The position numbers and the translations under genes are program-made. Positions 43,381 to 54,289 of a DNA stretch of 64,000 nt are shown here, piece after piece; position 1 is the first letter of the stretch, and each line of letters opens with the position of its first letter. The DNA lies in contig OY811975.1 of NCBI GenBank assembly GCA_963681505.1, forward strand, positions 6,873,490 through 6,937,489, given 5' to 3'. The stretch comes from Eunapius fragilis. Lineage: Eukaryota; Porifera; Demospongiae; Spongillida; Spongillidae. The notes beneath the pieces are model-generated. The model was not told the DNA's origin, made no database searches, and was given only the letters and a program-made list of their open reading frames with translations.

Positions 43381-43986
43381 TTACATACCTTGCAGAGTGA
43401 ACTTTAGCTTTCTTGTTGCAAAGACCCAACTACAGAATTCATCTAACTCCAATGGAGACATCAGAAAAAATGTTTTCCCTATGGTGTGAACTGCTTTGAT
43501 CTCTTTCATAATTGATCTGCTCCAATATATAAGAATATCAACTGCCTCAACAATACAGTGCTCAAATGATTCACCATTCTTTTTAAATAACTTAAAATCA
43601 TCATAAAGGTCATCATCAATAATGATGAAATTGCCATCATAAACATCTCTTAGCGGTTCTTTACCTGAGATGGTCCGATACTGTGTCCACAGATACACCA
43701 TGAGGTCTTTGCTTAGTGCAAATTCATTGCCTTGCAAATCCAGAGATTCTGGCTGATAAAAAGATATACACTTGTAATTAAAAAACACATCAAACATATG
43801 CACACTTACATCAAAGTAATCATCTTCCTCTGTGCTGTACAAAAGTTCTGATGCTCCAGTTCTCCATAGGTGCATAAGGTTTGGTGAATGGAGCTGTTTT
43901 AAAAGTTCTTCCTGATTAAACTCTTTATGTTCTCCTTTTGCTTTGTCATCACTAGAACCTTCTATGTCTTTGCTGCAAGTGTACAT
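43381..43986 (-). CDS. G2 middle region (linker between integrase and Ulp1)
   Basis: 201 open residues with no recognised fold. Blocks SFEHCIVEAVDILIYWSRSI, MSPLELDEFCSWVFATRKLK and IIIDDDLYDDF align in order with the G3 stretch at 58140-58610 (LLKYWNMHIRSL, LDDICEWVLATREKY). It is thus a conserved part of this protein family, followed in both elements by the Ulp1 domain. Short-intron junctions at both ends are plausible but not certain. Confidence 0.6.
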   Translation of the reverse strand: MYTCSKDIEGSSDDKAKGEHKEFNQEELLKQLHSPNLMHLWRTGASELLYSTEEDDYFDVSVHMFDVFFNYKCISFYQPESLDLQGNEFALSKDLMVYLWTQYRTISGKEPLRDVYDGNFIIIDDDLYDDFKLFKKNGESFEHCIVEAVDILIYWSRSIMKEIKAVHTIGKTFFLMSPLELDEFCSWVFATRKLKFTLQGM

Positions 43987-43996
43987 CTATTGATAT

Positions 43997-45690
43997 TTAC
44001 CTTTTTTTAAAAATTTTATCATGTGCATTTCTGAGCTCGTAAACCCCTTTTCCCACATGTCTATTAATGAAATATGGACCAGTGTAACGGTCGTCCATTT
44101 TCCCTCCCTTGCGCTGTTTCTGACATGAATTTTCCATTAAAACCATTGTATTAACAGACAGTATAGTAGACTGATGTTTCCTGTCATACACCTTCATCTG
44201 TTCCCTCTGAGACTCTGAAATATTCAAGCTTGTTTTATCAAACAATTTACCTCTACTTTCTAACAGCACCTGGATAACTTCTTGAACTTCATTCTCAGAG
44301 TTAAAATAATATAAGTTTTGAAGTGGTATCACTTCACTATCAATGGGTAAACGCATCTTCTTTTGAAACAACATGTAATATGAGGATCGTTTAATTGTTT
44401 CTTGACGAGAGCATCTGTATCCCATTAGTACTGTTTCTAACTTCAAATCCCAGTTGCTTTTGTCATCATCTGTCAATTTGCATAGATTTCTCAACAATGT
44501 TTGATTAAATCGTTCTGTGAGCCCATTGGTCTGAGTACATAGTGCAATAAGTTACAAACATTGACCCATATACATATAGCAGCTTGCTTCATTAATACAT
44601 TACGGGGCACTTCATAGTGTAGTACAATATTTGCACTATTCAGTATAATGTGCAAGTTAAAAACTTATTGGATTATAGGAATGTCTATAGTAATGACGAA
44701 TTAATGACACTAACTACTTAATCACCTCTGATTCCCAAGGACACTCTTACACTTTACAAACCCAATGTGCAATTTTACATTAAAAACTAAATGAATACCT
44801 GAGGATGATAAGCACTAGTAATTCTATGCTGAGTCTTGGTTATCAGGTACAGCTCTTTCATCAAACAAACTTTCTCCCTTGGTCCGTTATCACAATTTCA
44901 GGTGCTCCAAATCGACAAATCGTTTGAAAATACAATGAAACATAATAAGGAACCTAATTTGCATATCTAGAAACTCACAGAATACATAAATCTACATGTA
45001 GCTACTCCATATGCTGATTTGTCAGGAAGCGCCATTGCTTCAGCCCATTTTGAAAAATAGTCCGTCAACGTAATAATGTACTTATTACCACGTGGTGTTG
45101 CCCAATAAGGTCCATTCCAACTTGGCACCATATCTGAGCCTTAACGGGAATGGGATGGAGTTCTGTTGTAGACGTTTTTAACTTCTTATTCATCCTCTGA
45201 CAGCGATCACAAGCAGTCACCTAAAGAGCAAAATACGGTGATAAATCGTGCGTCTATATAGCAGCGATAGTATATTACTTGCTGTTTTACATCCATGAAA
45301 AGGCCAGGCCAATAGTACTTTGCAGCTATTGTGTCATTAGTTCTATTCACACCAAAATGACCATCCTCGTGGGTAATCGATACGATTCTTCGCCGTTGCT
45401 CCCTATCCTCCACAACTAGCCGCGTCCTCGGGCTGGCACCATGATCAGTTTTGTCTAGTGTTCACGCACGAGAAGTAAAGTACTTACAAGACTTTACAAG
45501 TATACACGTTCTCACCTCGACCAATGTAGTAAAGGTCAGAACCCTTTGCTTTGAAAAACTTGGCTCTCTTTCGTAAAGCCAACTTATCTGCCTTGCAGAA
45601 GCCAGATGGGTACTTGCTGTCTAAAAGGTAGGTAAAGATTTCCCTGTATATGAAACGACCGTCTTTCATATCCATTGCGTTGCTCTCCAA
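43997..45690 (-). pseudogene. G2 integrase (multi-exon, frameshifted)
   Basis: The order on the minus strand fits KRBA2/Ginger proteins. N-terminus MESNAMDMKDGRF, KYPSGFCKADKLALRKRAKF (45690-45500). HHCC finger THEDGHFGVNRTNDTIAAKYYWPG (two blocks, 45410-45290) with CDRC near 45200. First catalytic Asp in VGMDLIG (about 45110), then a frame shift to IITLTDYFSKWAEAM. Second Asp in VITDQGRKF (about 44890), then a shift to RITSAYHPQ. Glu in TNGLTERFNQTLLRN (44510) after an acceptor CTCAG. GPY module DRYTGPYFINRHVG (about 44080). All DDE residues are visible, but at least two frame shifts disable the copy. Confidence 0.8.
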
Positions 45691-45714
45691 GAGGTGACAA
45701 AAAATGAACGTGCT

Positions 45715-46340
45715 TCATGCACATGCGCACTGTGAGGGCTGTGCAGGCACACGATGATCACTGCTCGCATCAGAATTTTGCACTTCATACCCTACTGGTT
45801 TTATCCGTATATTGTCCGGACAGGGTTTCAACCGATCAAAGTGCACTACAACTCTTTTTCGTGAGCCAGGGCGTTTATCCTGGATCCTGTACACAACGGG
45901 CGATATATTTTTGATAACCTTGAAGGGCCCAGTCCATGGGCAGTGCAGCTTTCTTGACCTCCCCCTCGGCACCACCGGGTTGTTCAACCACACCAATTCC
46001 CCGACCTGAAACTCCCGCCCATGCACCCTTTTGTACAATTCTTCCGATCTGACAGCTGTTGCCTTCAGGTGTTCTCGGGCCTTCTCATAAGCGCCCTCCA
46101 TGGTAGCTTTTAATGTTTTCACATACTGATGAGGCGACACAGGTTCTGTCGGACAAGAACCGTACATAATAATGTCCACCGGGAGTCTAGCAAGGCAACC
46201 AAACATTAAGTACAATGGTGCATAGCCCGTTGACGGATGAACGGATGTATTGTAGGCCATACATACCTTACTGAGATGCTGTTCCCAATTACTCGGTCTT
46301 CCTCCACGGTACTAACCAGCATGGCCAACATCGTCCGATT
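45715..46340 (-). pseudogene. Gypsy-4 integrase C-terminal part
   Basis: MAYNTSVHPSTGYAPLYLMFG, LYKRVHGREFQVGELVWLNNP, WTGPFKVIKNISPVVYRIQD (GPY/F) and VVHFDRLKPCPDN match the region after the integrase core. It runs out at 45715, where G2 is inserted. The reading frame joins the core only across a break near 46300. Confidence 0.85.
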
Positions 46341-46346
46341 AAAATG

Positions 46347-47377
46347 CTAGACCAGTCCATCCGATTGGGGATGGTAGGGTGTAGTGCGCGTCTTGTCAAT
46401 CTGAAGAAGACGACAGACTTCCTGCATCACATTGGCCTCGAACTGTCGCCCCTGGTCCGAATGCAGCTGCTCAGGAACTGAAAACCTACAAAAGAACTCA
46501 TCCACTAATTTATTAGCCACTGTCACCGCTTCTTGATTGGGGATCGCGTAAGCCTCGACCCATCGGGTAAAATAATCAGATGCCACCAGGATGTACGTAT
46601 TTTCAGATTTGGAAGGAGTTAATGGTCCAACTATGTCCACTGCCACCAGTTGCAATGGGTAGCCTGCTGTCATGCTCTGAAAGGGGGGGGGGGGGGGGGG
46701 GTCTGCTCTTGTGAGAAGGGTTCTTTCTTGCTGCACAAGTAGGACAAGTCCTACACCATTCCACTGTATCTTCGGAAAATCCGGGCCAGTAGAACCTCTC
46801 ACGTAGTCGACCCAGAGTTTTTGCTTCTCCCAGATGACCACCGAATGCACCTTCGTGCAGATGCTTCAATACCTGGGACCTGGCTGCCTTCAGAACCACA
46901 ACTTGCTGAATAACACTTCCTGCGTCTTCGCGATGCCTGAAAAGAACTCCATTCTTCACCAACAACTGTTCCCACTGTTGTACTAACTGGTTAAACTCTC
47001 TACTCTTGCCTTTACAGAAACTGGCCTCCGGGACTTTTCCTGATATCACAGGCTGGAGAGCAGGTCCAATGTCTTCGTCGGCACCCTGGAGCTCTCGTAT
47101 TTCGGTAAGCGGTTGGTCGCTGTTTTGCACCGCACAGCTGCACGATTGTGTGGGATATTCCAACACCTTTCCAGGGGATTCACTCTCGCCTAAATTATGA
47201 AGACGAGATAAGGCATCTGCATTTTGGTGGCAGCTCCCCCTGCGATGCACTACTTTAAAGTCAAATTCTTGGATTTGTTCCAGCCACCGCGCCAGTTGCA
47301 CTTCAGGCTCCTTCATGCTGTAAATCCACTGTAAGGAGCTATGATCTGTTCGAAGTGTAAAGTGGTGACCTAACAGG
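46347..47377 (-). pseudogene. Gypsy-4 RNase H end and integrase core; catalytic Glu codon is a stop
   Basis: From 47377: HHFTLRTDHSSLQWI (RNase H), CHQNADALSRL, then the HHCC finger LHEGAFGGHLGEAKTLGRLR...CRTCPTCAARK. A poly-G run (46684-46700 on the plus strand) sits at the next frame change. The core has AVDIVGPLTPSK (Asp) and EQLHSDQGRQFEAN (Asp), then PYHPQSDGLV followed by TAG (46347-46349) and HFNRT. The sister Gypsy-3 reads GMVERFNRT, so the stop falls on the catalytic Glu codon. The RNase H frame is continued at 48344-48572 on the other side of the miniature element. Confidence 0.9.
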
Positions 47378-48343
47378 TGTGATATATGTACAATCGGATG
47401 TGCGCATGCGTATTGCGGGCGCGGGACGAGTACCGGATAAACCGGTTGTTATTGTATATAAATGTGTGTTCGTGTGTCATTTGTGCTTTCCGTCTGGTGT
47501 GTCACGAACCAGTTTGTGAATATATTACATTGGCGACGAGGGTGCGCACCACGACGGGAGCCCCTCTCACGAGAAGGCAGAAAAATTGAAGCGGTGTACG
47601 AGGACGGAGTGATCTTCTCACCGAGGAAGAAATTCAAGAACAAGAAGGAGAGGATGTGTACCTACGAGATGTGTTGGCATATGTACGCGCGTCAGAGGAG
47701 AATGGAATGTGATCTCTATGTAGAGGGCCCTGACAAATGCGCTAGTCATTGAAACCGGCCGCCGGGGAGGACAGCTATCCTATCACCGGGGAGGAGTCAC
47801 CTCTTTCAATAAGCGGGTGAAGGCATGTGCTACAGAGTCAGAGGGAGAATGGTCAGCGACCATGTGGACGGCCCCTGATTAGTTCGAGTCATCCGTAGGA
47901 GCCTGCTTCGGGGAGGACGAAGAGATCCTGCCGCCGGGAGGCAATTAAGGAACTTACCGAGGGAGTGTAGGCTTCACGGGCCACGGTGAAGGCCCCGGAT
48001 AAGAGTTTTTTGAGTTGTATGCAGTCTGAGGGAGTGTGGGAACCAGTAACACCACGTCGCGAAGGCCCCAGACAGCCGCATGGAACAATGGATCGCCAGT
48101 GTAAACAGTGCCTGATGAATAGATTTGAGGCCGAAGGTCAACTGCCCCGCAGCGCCGCTACAACAAAGACCTCAACCTAAGTGGGGAGGGGTGTGATATA
48201 TGTACAATCGGATGTGCGCATGCGTATTGCGGGCGCGGGACGAGTACCGGATAAACCGGTTGTTATTGTATATAAATGTGTGTTCGTGTGTCATTTGTGC
48301 TTTCCGTCTGGTGTGTCACGAACCAGTTTGTGAATATATTACA
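47378..48343 (+). mobile_element. Miniature LTR retrotransposon (TRIM-like), 966 bp
   Basis: Two apparently identical 152-bp LTRs (47378-47529 and 48192-48343; TGTGATATATG...AATATATTACA) are flanked by ACAGG on both sides (47373-47377, 48344-48348). The insert splits the RNase H domain of Gypsy-4. It has a primer site TGGCGACGAGG (47531-47541) and a purine tract AGTGGGGAGGGG before the second LTR. The 662-bp interior has repeated CCGGGGAGGA motifs and no RT or integrase; a short frame at 47530-47750 has no recognised domain. Identical LTRs point to a very recent insertion, so an autonomous partner is expected elsewhere in the genome. Confidence 0.93.
47531..47541 (+). promoter_or_regulatory. 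TRIM primer-binding site (tRNA-Ser)
   Basis: TGGCGACGAGG directly after the LTR; the same core as Gypsy-2 at 33077-33087. Complementary to tRNA-Ser(GCT) by recall. Confidence 0.65.
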
Positions 48344-49360
48344 ACAGGTAAGGCCTGAAATGTTTTAGAAAGGTGACCACTGACAATAATTCTTTCCTGG
48401 TCACACAGTACTTTCGTTCAGCCTTGCTGAGAGTACGAATAGCGTACACCACCACCCTCTCCAAGCCGTTGTGTTCTTGCAACAAAACTGCTCCAATTCC
48501 AGTCTCACACGCATCTGTATTCAGAAGGAAGGGTTTTACTGAAGTCTGGAAATGCGAGAATCGGGGCAGCAACCAGCTGAGATATCAGCTCCTGAAAGGA
48601 AGTGGAACACTCTTCTGACCAGCAGAACTCACGTCCTCGTTCGGTAAGCTGATACAGGGGCTTCGCGATAGTTGCGAAATTGAATATAATTTCTGTACTA
48701 TCCAACCAGCCCCAAGAATTGCTGCACGTCGCGCCCTGAGGTGGGAACCAGCCACGTCTTCACAGCGTTAACCTTCTCTGGATCAGTGTGAATTCCCTCT
48801 CTCATAACGACGTGACCAAGGTACACCACCTTCTCCTGGAACAGCGAGCACTTAGAGGGTTTTAGTCGCAGCCCCGCCCGTCGTAGTCTTTCCAGCACAA
48901 GTATCAAATTTTGAAGATGACGCTCAAAGGTTTTTCCCATGATGACTATATCATCAATATAAACGAGACAGCGTTCCCACTGGATACCGGAGAGTACCAG
49001 ATCCATCAACCTTTGGAATACCGCCAGAGCGTTACGCAATCCGAACGGCATAATTTTGAATTCAAAAAGTCCTTCTCGGGGCAAAATGCCGTTTTGTGCC
49101 GATCTTTTTCTTCTATTTCTACCTGCCAATAGCCGCATGTGAGATCCAAAGTGGAAAACCACTTCGATCCACTTAATGCTTCCAAGGTATCGTCCACTCT
49201 CGGTAAGGGGTAGGCGTCTTTCCGTGTGACAGAATTTAGCGTCCGGTAGTCGATGCAAAAATTGCAGAGATCCATCCTTTTTCGGAACTAGGATTATTGG
49301 AGAAGCCCACGGACTTGACGATGGTTGGATGATATCCTTCTGAAGCATATCATCGATCAT
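48344..49360 (-). pseudogene. Gypsy-4 reverse transcriptase and RNase H start
   Basis: RT: DIIQPSSSPWASPIILVPKK, YRTLNSVTRKDAYPLPRVDD (in the alternative frame), TLDLTCGYWQVEIEEKD, FKIMPFGLRNALAVFQRLMD, and the active-site box YIDD (near 48960), then SKCSLFQEKVVYLGHVV and FLGLVG. RNase H starts with LLNTDACETGIGAVLLQEH and KELLSVVTFLKHFRPYLL, cut by the miniature LTR element at 48344. At least two frame changes (near 49000-49280 and 48700). Confidence 0.88.
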
Positions 49361-50284
49361 CTTTTTTGCTTGTTCTCTCCGAAATGGTGGGACCCGTCTG
49401 CACTGTTGCCTGACCGGGCGACTAGTACCTGTATCGGTGGAATGTTTAACAGCACCATATCATCACTATTCTCAGCAAACACGTCTGCAAATTCCATTAG
49501 TACTTCGTAAAGGCGGTTTTTCTCTTCAGATGTTAAATCACCAGCACTTTTATTCGCTATGTCATGCAGCAAACTGCGCTTACGAGATGATACTTCCTCG
49601 TTGTCACCAGGTACTTTGCTGTTTTCACTTACTGGTGCCACCATCACTTCATCAAACGGTGTAGCAGTGGCCACATTTGTTCCCTTGTAGATGACTGCCT
49701 CTGTTGGTAGGGGGTTTATGATTAGTATGGGTACCTGCCCACCTGGCAATGGTGTCACCAGTGCTTCGGCCACAAGGAATTGGAAGGTCAAATCGTGATC
49801 CTTCCACCAACCACGTGCCTGTTCCCTCAGTGGATGAAACCGTAGCTACCGCTTGTACCGCACTGAACGGGGGAATAGCCAAGGTTTCAACCAAGGCTAC
49901 CTGGAGTTCATCATGTTCTCGGCTGCACCTGTCGGTGTGGTTCGAGCTGGTCTTTCTTGTCACCTCCTCCAGTGGTACCGTAACATTTCTGAATTGGAGG
50001 GTGTTCTTTGACAAGTCAATGACACCTCCATATTTCTTCAGAAAATCTGATCCAACGATGCAATCTACACAGAGCATATCAACAACAACAAAGTCAGACA
50101 CAAACGTTGTACCAGCAATGTCCAATTGCAAAGTCGATACACCACATACTGAAACAGGGCTACCTTCCACACCAACCAATTTATGTCCCTCCCACGGTGC
50201 TAGGCTACAGTTGACTCCCTCCAGTTGGCTCCAAGCCGTCTTCTTAAATATAGACTCACTGTGGCGCTAGTGTCAACCATGCAT
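49361..50284 (-). pseudogene. Gypsy-4 protease and linker
   Basis: A protease motif VDTSAT lies near 50255-50285 (frame-shifted). It is followed by LDIAGTTFVSDFVVVD and CIVGSDFLKKYGGVIDLSKN (50179-49980). The linker to RT (49791-49400) includes VPILIINPLPTEAVIYKGT and LLHDIANKSAGDLTSEEK. Broken frames. Confidence 0.75.
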
Positions 50285-51276
50285 TTAACTATCTTGTTTT
50301 TCACACAGGCTGTTATATACAAGGTGATAGGGGTTTACTACAATGGACCATTGTATTAAGTCCCTCATGCACTTGGTCCCTAGTGGTGAGGGGTTCGAGT
50401 TTCCCTGCTTCGAGCATTTGCCCTCAGCAGCGCAGTTTCTTGCGATATGGCCCACCTGCCCACATCTATAGCATACACTTTGCTTACTTCCACCCCCACC
50501 ACCTGTACCAGTCGTCCGCATTGGTCTCTTGCCAGCCACCGCTCCCCCTAACGAAGTTTCCAACCTTTCCAGCCGCTCTGTTAATGTTTTCAGCATTTCT
50601 ACCACCGCGTCCTGTCCGCTACCACTGGACGACGTGACGGAAATACTGTGGCCTTCTGCTTCCTCTGCGACCGCTGATGCATTGAGCTCTTGTCGCAATC
50701 CCGGGCGGAGATAGGACTGTATCTCCAGCGTACCGGTGACAGTTTCGACGACGGTTTTCGGCTCTCGCTGTCGAACAGCAAATGCAACCTGAGGGTTATC
50801 AAGCTCACCTAGGTATCTCTCGAGAGCAAGCAATTCTTTTGCTTTATCGTCCAGCTTTGGTAAAGCCTTTTCAGCCAGGACCCGTAGCTCGTCTGCGAAA
50901 TCACCCCAAGACTCATCTCTCTTGCGTCTCCTGGCCTGAAATTCATCAAAATACAACTTTCGCTTACTGTCTGGCTCGAAACGTTTTTTTAACGCTTCCT
51001 TTGCTGCTTTGTAGTCATCTTTGGTTTCCGAGGGAAGTCACTTCCACGCTGTCTGCGCTTTCTCTGTAAGTCGCACTGGCAACCACAACCGCTTCTTTTC
51101 GTCGTCCCAACCGTTCACCAAAGCAACGGCTTCGCGAAATGGTCTATCCACTCAGCCCAACTTGACAGACCTGAGAAAAAATCAGGCGAAACGAGAGGGC
51201 GACTAGTGCCAACGGACGCGGCCACCCTTTCGAACTGAGTTGTCCGAGTGGCTCCAACTTCTTCGCTCTCGTTCGC
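50285..51276 (-). pseudogene. Gypsy-4 Gag
   Basis: The Gag core has DEFQARRRKRDESWGDFADE, LRVLAEKALPKLDDKAKELL and LDNPQVAFAVRQREPKTV. It is followed by a CCHC knuckle CYRCGQVGHIARNC (about 50430-50470). The N-terminal part upstream of 50956 is in other frames. The arrangement matches Gypsy-3 Gag. Confidence 0.85.
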
Positions 51277-51277
51277 T

Positions 51278-51295
51278 ATCCTGCCGACTACGCCA
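51278..51295 (-). promoter_or_regulatory. Gypsy-4 primer-binding site (tRNA-Ser)
   Basis: On the minus strand TGGCGTAGTCGGCAGGAT lies two bases after the 5' LTR. It is an 18-base match to the 3' end of tRNA-Ser(AGA) by recall. Confidence 0.85.
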
Positions 51296-51297
51296 CG

Positions 51298-51452
51298 TGT
51301 AGTGCTATTGCCGAGAGTCTATAGCAAAATAAAATCACAAGCAGACTGCCCCTAAAAGGGCAATACAGGGTTTAAATACATCCACCAGCGCATGCGTGAA
51401 GTTGGCCAAACTCTATGCTTATAAGTATACAGAATTATATAGCATTGCTACA
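51298..51452 (-). repeat. Gypsy-4 5' LTR
   Basis: 155 bp, TGTAGCAATGC...GCACTACA on the minus strand. Confidence 0.9.
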
Positions 51453-51947
51453 CTATTACATGGCTTCGCTTGTAACCTTTATCAATCCTTTGGTCCTCAA
51501 TGGAGATAGTCTGGGGACTAGTGTAATATTTGGTACACACCTCAACAGAACTGCAGATTCTAAAATAAACCTGTCATGATCGCGCAAGTTGACGTTTATG
51601 CTACCTGATTCTATGCGTTTCAAGAACTAAATACAGTACCAAATACACCAGAAAAATTTAGGAAACAAGTAATAAAAACATTCTCTATACGAGAAGGTTG
51701 GTGGTATATAGGAATCAAAGGTGATGGTGGTGTAAAAAGCTAGGGAACAAGGCTTCTGATTGAAAAGGAAAAATGAAATAGATCTATATTAGCAGCATGT
51801 TGTCGTTTAAATGTGCGTGCTAATATAGGTCTATTTCATTTTTCCTTTTCAATCAGAAGCCTTGTTCCCTTGCTTTTAACACCACCATCACCTTTGATTC
51901 CTATATACCACCAACCTTCTCGTGTAGAGAATGTTTCTATTACTTGT

Positions 51948-52747
51948 TACACTTGAGAAACTGTGATTTATCGTGCCATTATAAAAAAAAAGGACAAACC
52001 TGGTAAAACGTTGGCAAATTAATAGTGCATTAATCGTCAAAATCGCTAATAACCAATTTGCAAGTGGCTATAAACCTGAAAAATCGATTGGACTTTATTT
52101 CATAGTCGAAATAATCGATTTCTTATAACGGTTACACACCCTAGACGCGGGTGAGGAAAGGTAAGGTAAAGTACGAAAAGTACTCAATCCGTTCGAAATA
52201 GTAAAGTTTCTCATTAGAATCTAGTTCTTACATATGCTGTATTAATATTGATATAGACTTTTACTCTGTTGACCAGTTACAAACGTTTTAGTAAAGAATT
52301 GTTAATCACATAGAGCAGTTTTTTTTGTCCGACAGTAACTGCTTAGGCATAGCTCTTTTTATAAAGCAGACGCACTGTGTGTGATGGAACAGGCATGAAA
52401 AGTGGCGTACGGCTATTGTTATGCACCTGGGCCTTTTACAATTGCTACTGCGCATTATGCTTACTTAGTCCGCAGATCTGTGCTAGCTACGATAGTTGCA
52501 CCTACTTTGCCGTGTAGTTCGAAGACTGGAAAGTGATGAGAGTATGTTTTTATTTTTAATACTCTCTTTTTAAGGTGATTGGAAAATCAAAATTTTGTTT
52601 GGCGCGTCACTGCAAGAACGAGAAACGCCTTCAGCGTCAGCTTAGAGACGCTGGTACAATGAGCAAACAGGGGACCCACGTGCTGGGTGAAGGGGAGAGC
52701 CAAAAGGTCAAAGTTAAGTGCAGGGTGGGATGAGGACTCTGCTACTA
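51948..52747. other. Intergenic DNA, no gene recognised
   Basis: AT-rich; short frames only. Confidence 0.4.
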
Positions 52748-52901
52748 ATGTACTGGACAGAATTGTTTTTTTTTTTGCAAGTGCTAGGATTGAAATAAAT
52801 AAATCTCAAGTGAAGAAAACCACTCAGAAGTCTAAAGGCCTAAGGAAACAGTTATAGTGTGGTGTGGATTTTTTGTAGTGTATAAGGGTGTATGAAAATA
52901 A
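52748..52901. repeat. Dispersed repeat Y, copy 2
   Basis: Counterpart of 3585-3770; ends where X copy 3 starts (ATGAAAATAA then TCGGAACC). Confidence 0.6.
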
Positions 52902-54289
52902 TCGGAACCTACGCGAGTAGATTCCATATAGGAATCCTGCAGTATCATGAATGTCATTAAAAAAAACGTCACTCGCGTCTAGCGGGACAGCCAAGAGTCG
53001 GGTCACTTCGCTTTTAGTGGCAATCGAGCAATATCAAAAAGGAGAACAGTTCTGCGTTATACATATGTCATAAGACGGTGTACTTTTAGAGAACAAAAAT
53101 ACTCGTCCCCATCGTCCGTACCCAGTCCCACCTAAAATTTCTCCTCCGTCGTCGTCGTCTTCTTCTCTTCTTCTTCCTTCGGGATAGCATAACTCACGAC
53201 AGGAACGTTTGTAAAGCACGCCATGTGTACCAATCGCTTCAGGATGTGTCCGCATGTTATCTTAGACGCCTAACCGATCGGGCAATTAGCTGAAGCTAGT
53301 TGTACCTTATTTGGTGTTGATCTACAAATAGCACATTACATCAGCTATCACAATGTTCATGACGCACCAGTACAATATAACCAGCGTTATCAAATTCGAT
53401 GGTTTTACCATATAATCTCATGAGGACAATTCTGATTCCACTCGAGCATCTAAAAGTGGAAAGATCCAGATGGTGCCAGATCTGCCAAACGTGCGTATGT
53501 CAAGCGCGGTACCGAAAGGAACAACAAAACGACCACCAAAAGGTACGTTTATACGGCATCGATAAATGTTGGATCGATAAATTATAAACATGCATGGTAT
53601 ATCGCTAAAATGGAAGGAATAGTTTAGTTACAGCGGTAGAGATACTGCGTCTCTTCGTTTTATAGTAATATGCGCTGTTTGAAATGTGTGTATAACGCCA
53701 AAGTTGCTTACGTCAGTTTGGTCATGTATTGTGGTGCATGGTTTATCTGATTATAGCGTGAGATCAGTTTACTTAGAGTGCATTTATTCTTTGTATCATA
53801 TGGCTTCGCTTTTAACCCTTATCAATCCTTTGCTCCTCAATGGAGATAGTCTGGGGACTAGTGTAATATTTGGTACACACCTCAACAGAATTGCAGATTC
53901 TAATATAAACCTGTCATCATCGCGCAAGTTGACGTTTATGCTACCTGATTCTATGCGTTTCAAGAACTAAATACAATACCAAATCCACCAGAAAAATATA
54001 GGAAACAAGTAATAAAAACATTCTCTATACGAGAAGGTTGGTGGTATATAGGAATCAAAGGTGATGGTGGTGTAAAAAGCAAGGGAACAAGGCTTCTGAT
54101 TGAAAAGGAAAAATGAAATAGACCTATATTAGCACGCACATTTAAATATGACAACATGCTGCTAATATAGGTCTATTTCATTTTTCCTTTTCAACCAGAA
54201 GCCTTGTTCCCCTGCTTTTTACACCACCATCCCCTTTGATTCCTATATACCACCAACCTTCTCGTGTAGAGAATGTTTTTATTACTTGT
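52902..54289 (+). mobile_element. Composite repeat X, copy 3 (uninterrupted)
   Basis: 1388 bp. Hairpin end TCGGAACCTACGCGAGTAGATTCC (52902-52925 in shorter blocks GGAACCTAC/GTAGATTCC), palindrome end 54005-54289. It lacks the hAT-like and Gypsy-4 insertions seen in copy 2. Small open frames (53034-53255 minus, ending KSTPSYDICITQNCSPF; 53399-53587 plus, with CQICQTCVCQARYRKEQQND) have recognisable counterparts in other copies but no known domain. Confidence 0.75.

Larger units (their letters stand above)
41922..45699 (-). mobile_element. G2: Ginger-like transposon with Ulp1 protease and PHD finger
   Basis: Lies between the last two parts of Gypsy-4 Pol. Both ends read TGTCAC inward (41922 on the plus strand; 45699 on the minus). 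The 3' side (41930-42090) holds an array of GGGGACCC/GGGTCCCC-like palindromes. The 5' side lacks the array, and no 4-bp duplication is seen (CCGG against AAAA), so one end may have been trimmed. The element encodes an integrase and, further on, a Ulp1/PHD module on the minus strand in exons with short introns. Confidence 0.8.
41485..51452 (-). mobile_element. Gypsy-4: Ty3/gypsy element with two nested insertions
   Basis: Minus-strand element within X copy 2. The 5' LTR is 51298-51452 and the 3' LTR 41485-41589; both start TGTAGCAATGC and end GCACTACA on the minus strand. The primer site at 51278-51295 matches tRNA-Ser(AGA). A polypurine GAAAAGGGGAG abuts the 3' LTR. Flanks are GTAT and CTAT, a possible 4-base duplication with one change; X copy 3 has the empty site at about 53797. 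Gag-Pol is split by a miniature LTR element in RNase H (47378-48343) and by G2 in the Pol tail (41922-45699). Removing both leaves about 5.2 kb. Confidence 0.93.
39566..51947 (+). mobile_element. Composite repeat X, copy 2 (interrupted)
   Basis: X sequence occurs in three pieces: 39566-40172, 41090-41484 and 51453-51947. They are split by a hAT-like element (40173-41089) and by Gypsy-4 (41485-51452). The hairpin end reads GGAAACTACGCGAGTAGGGTTTA (39568), and the palindrome is 51665-51947. Copies 1 and 3 show both insertion sites empty. Part of the middle piece is repeated in tandem (41120-41250 and 41258-41390). Confidence 0.8.
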
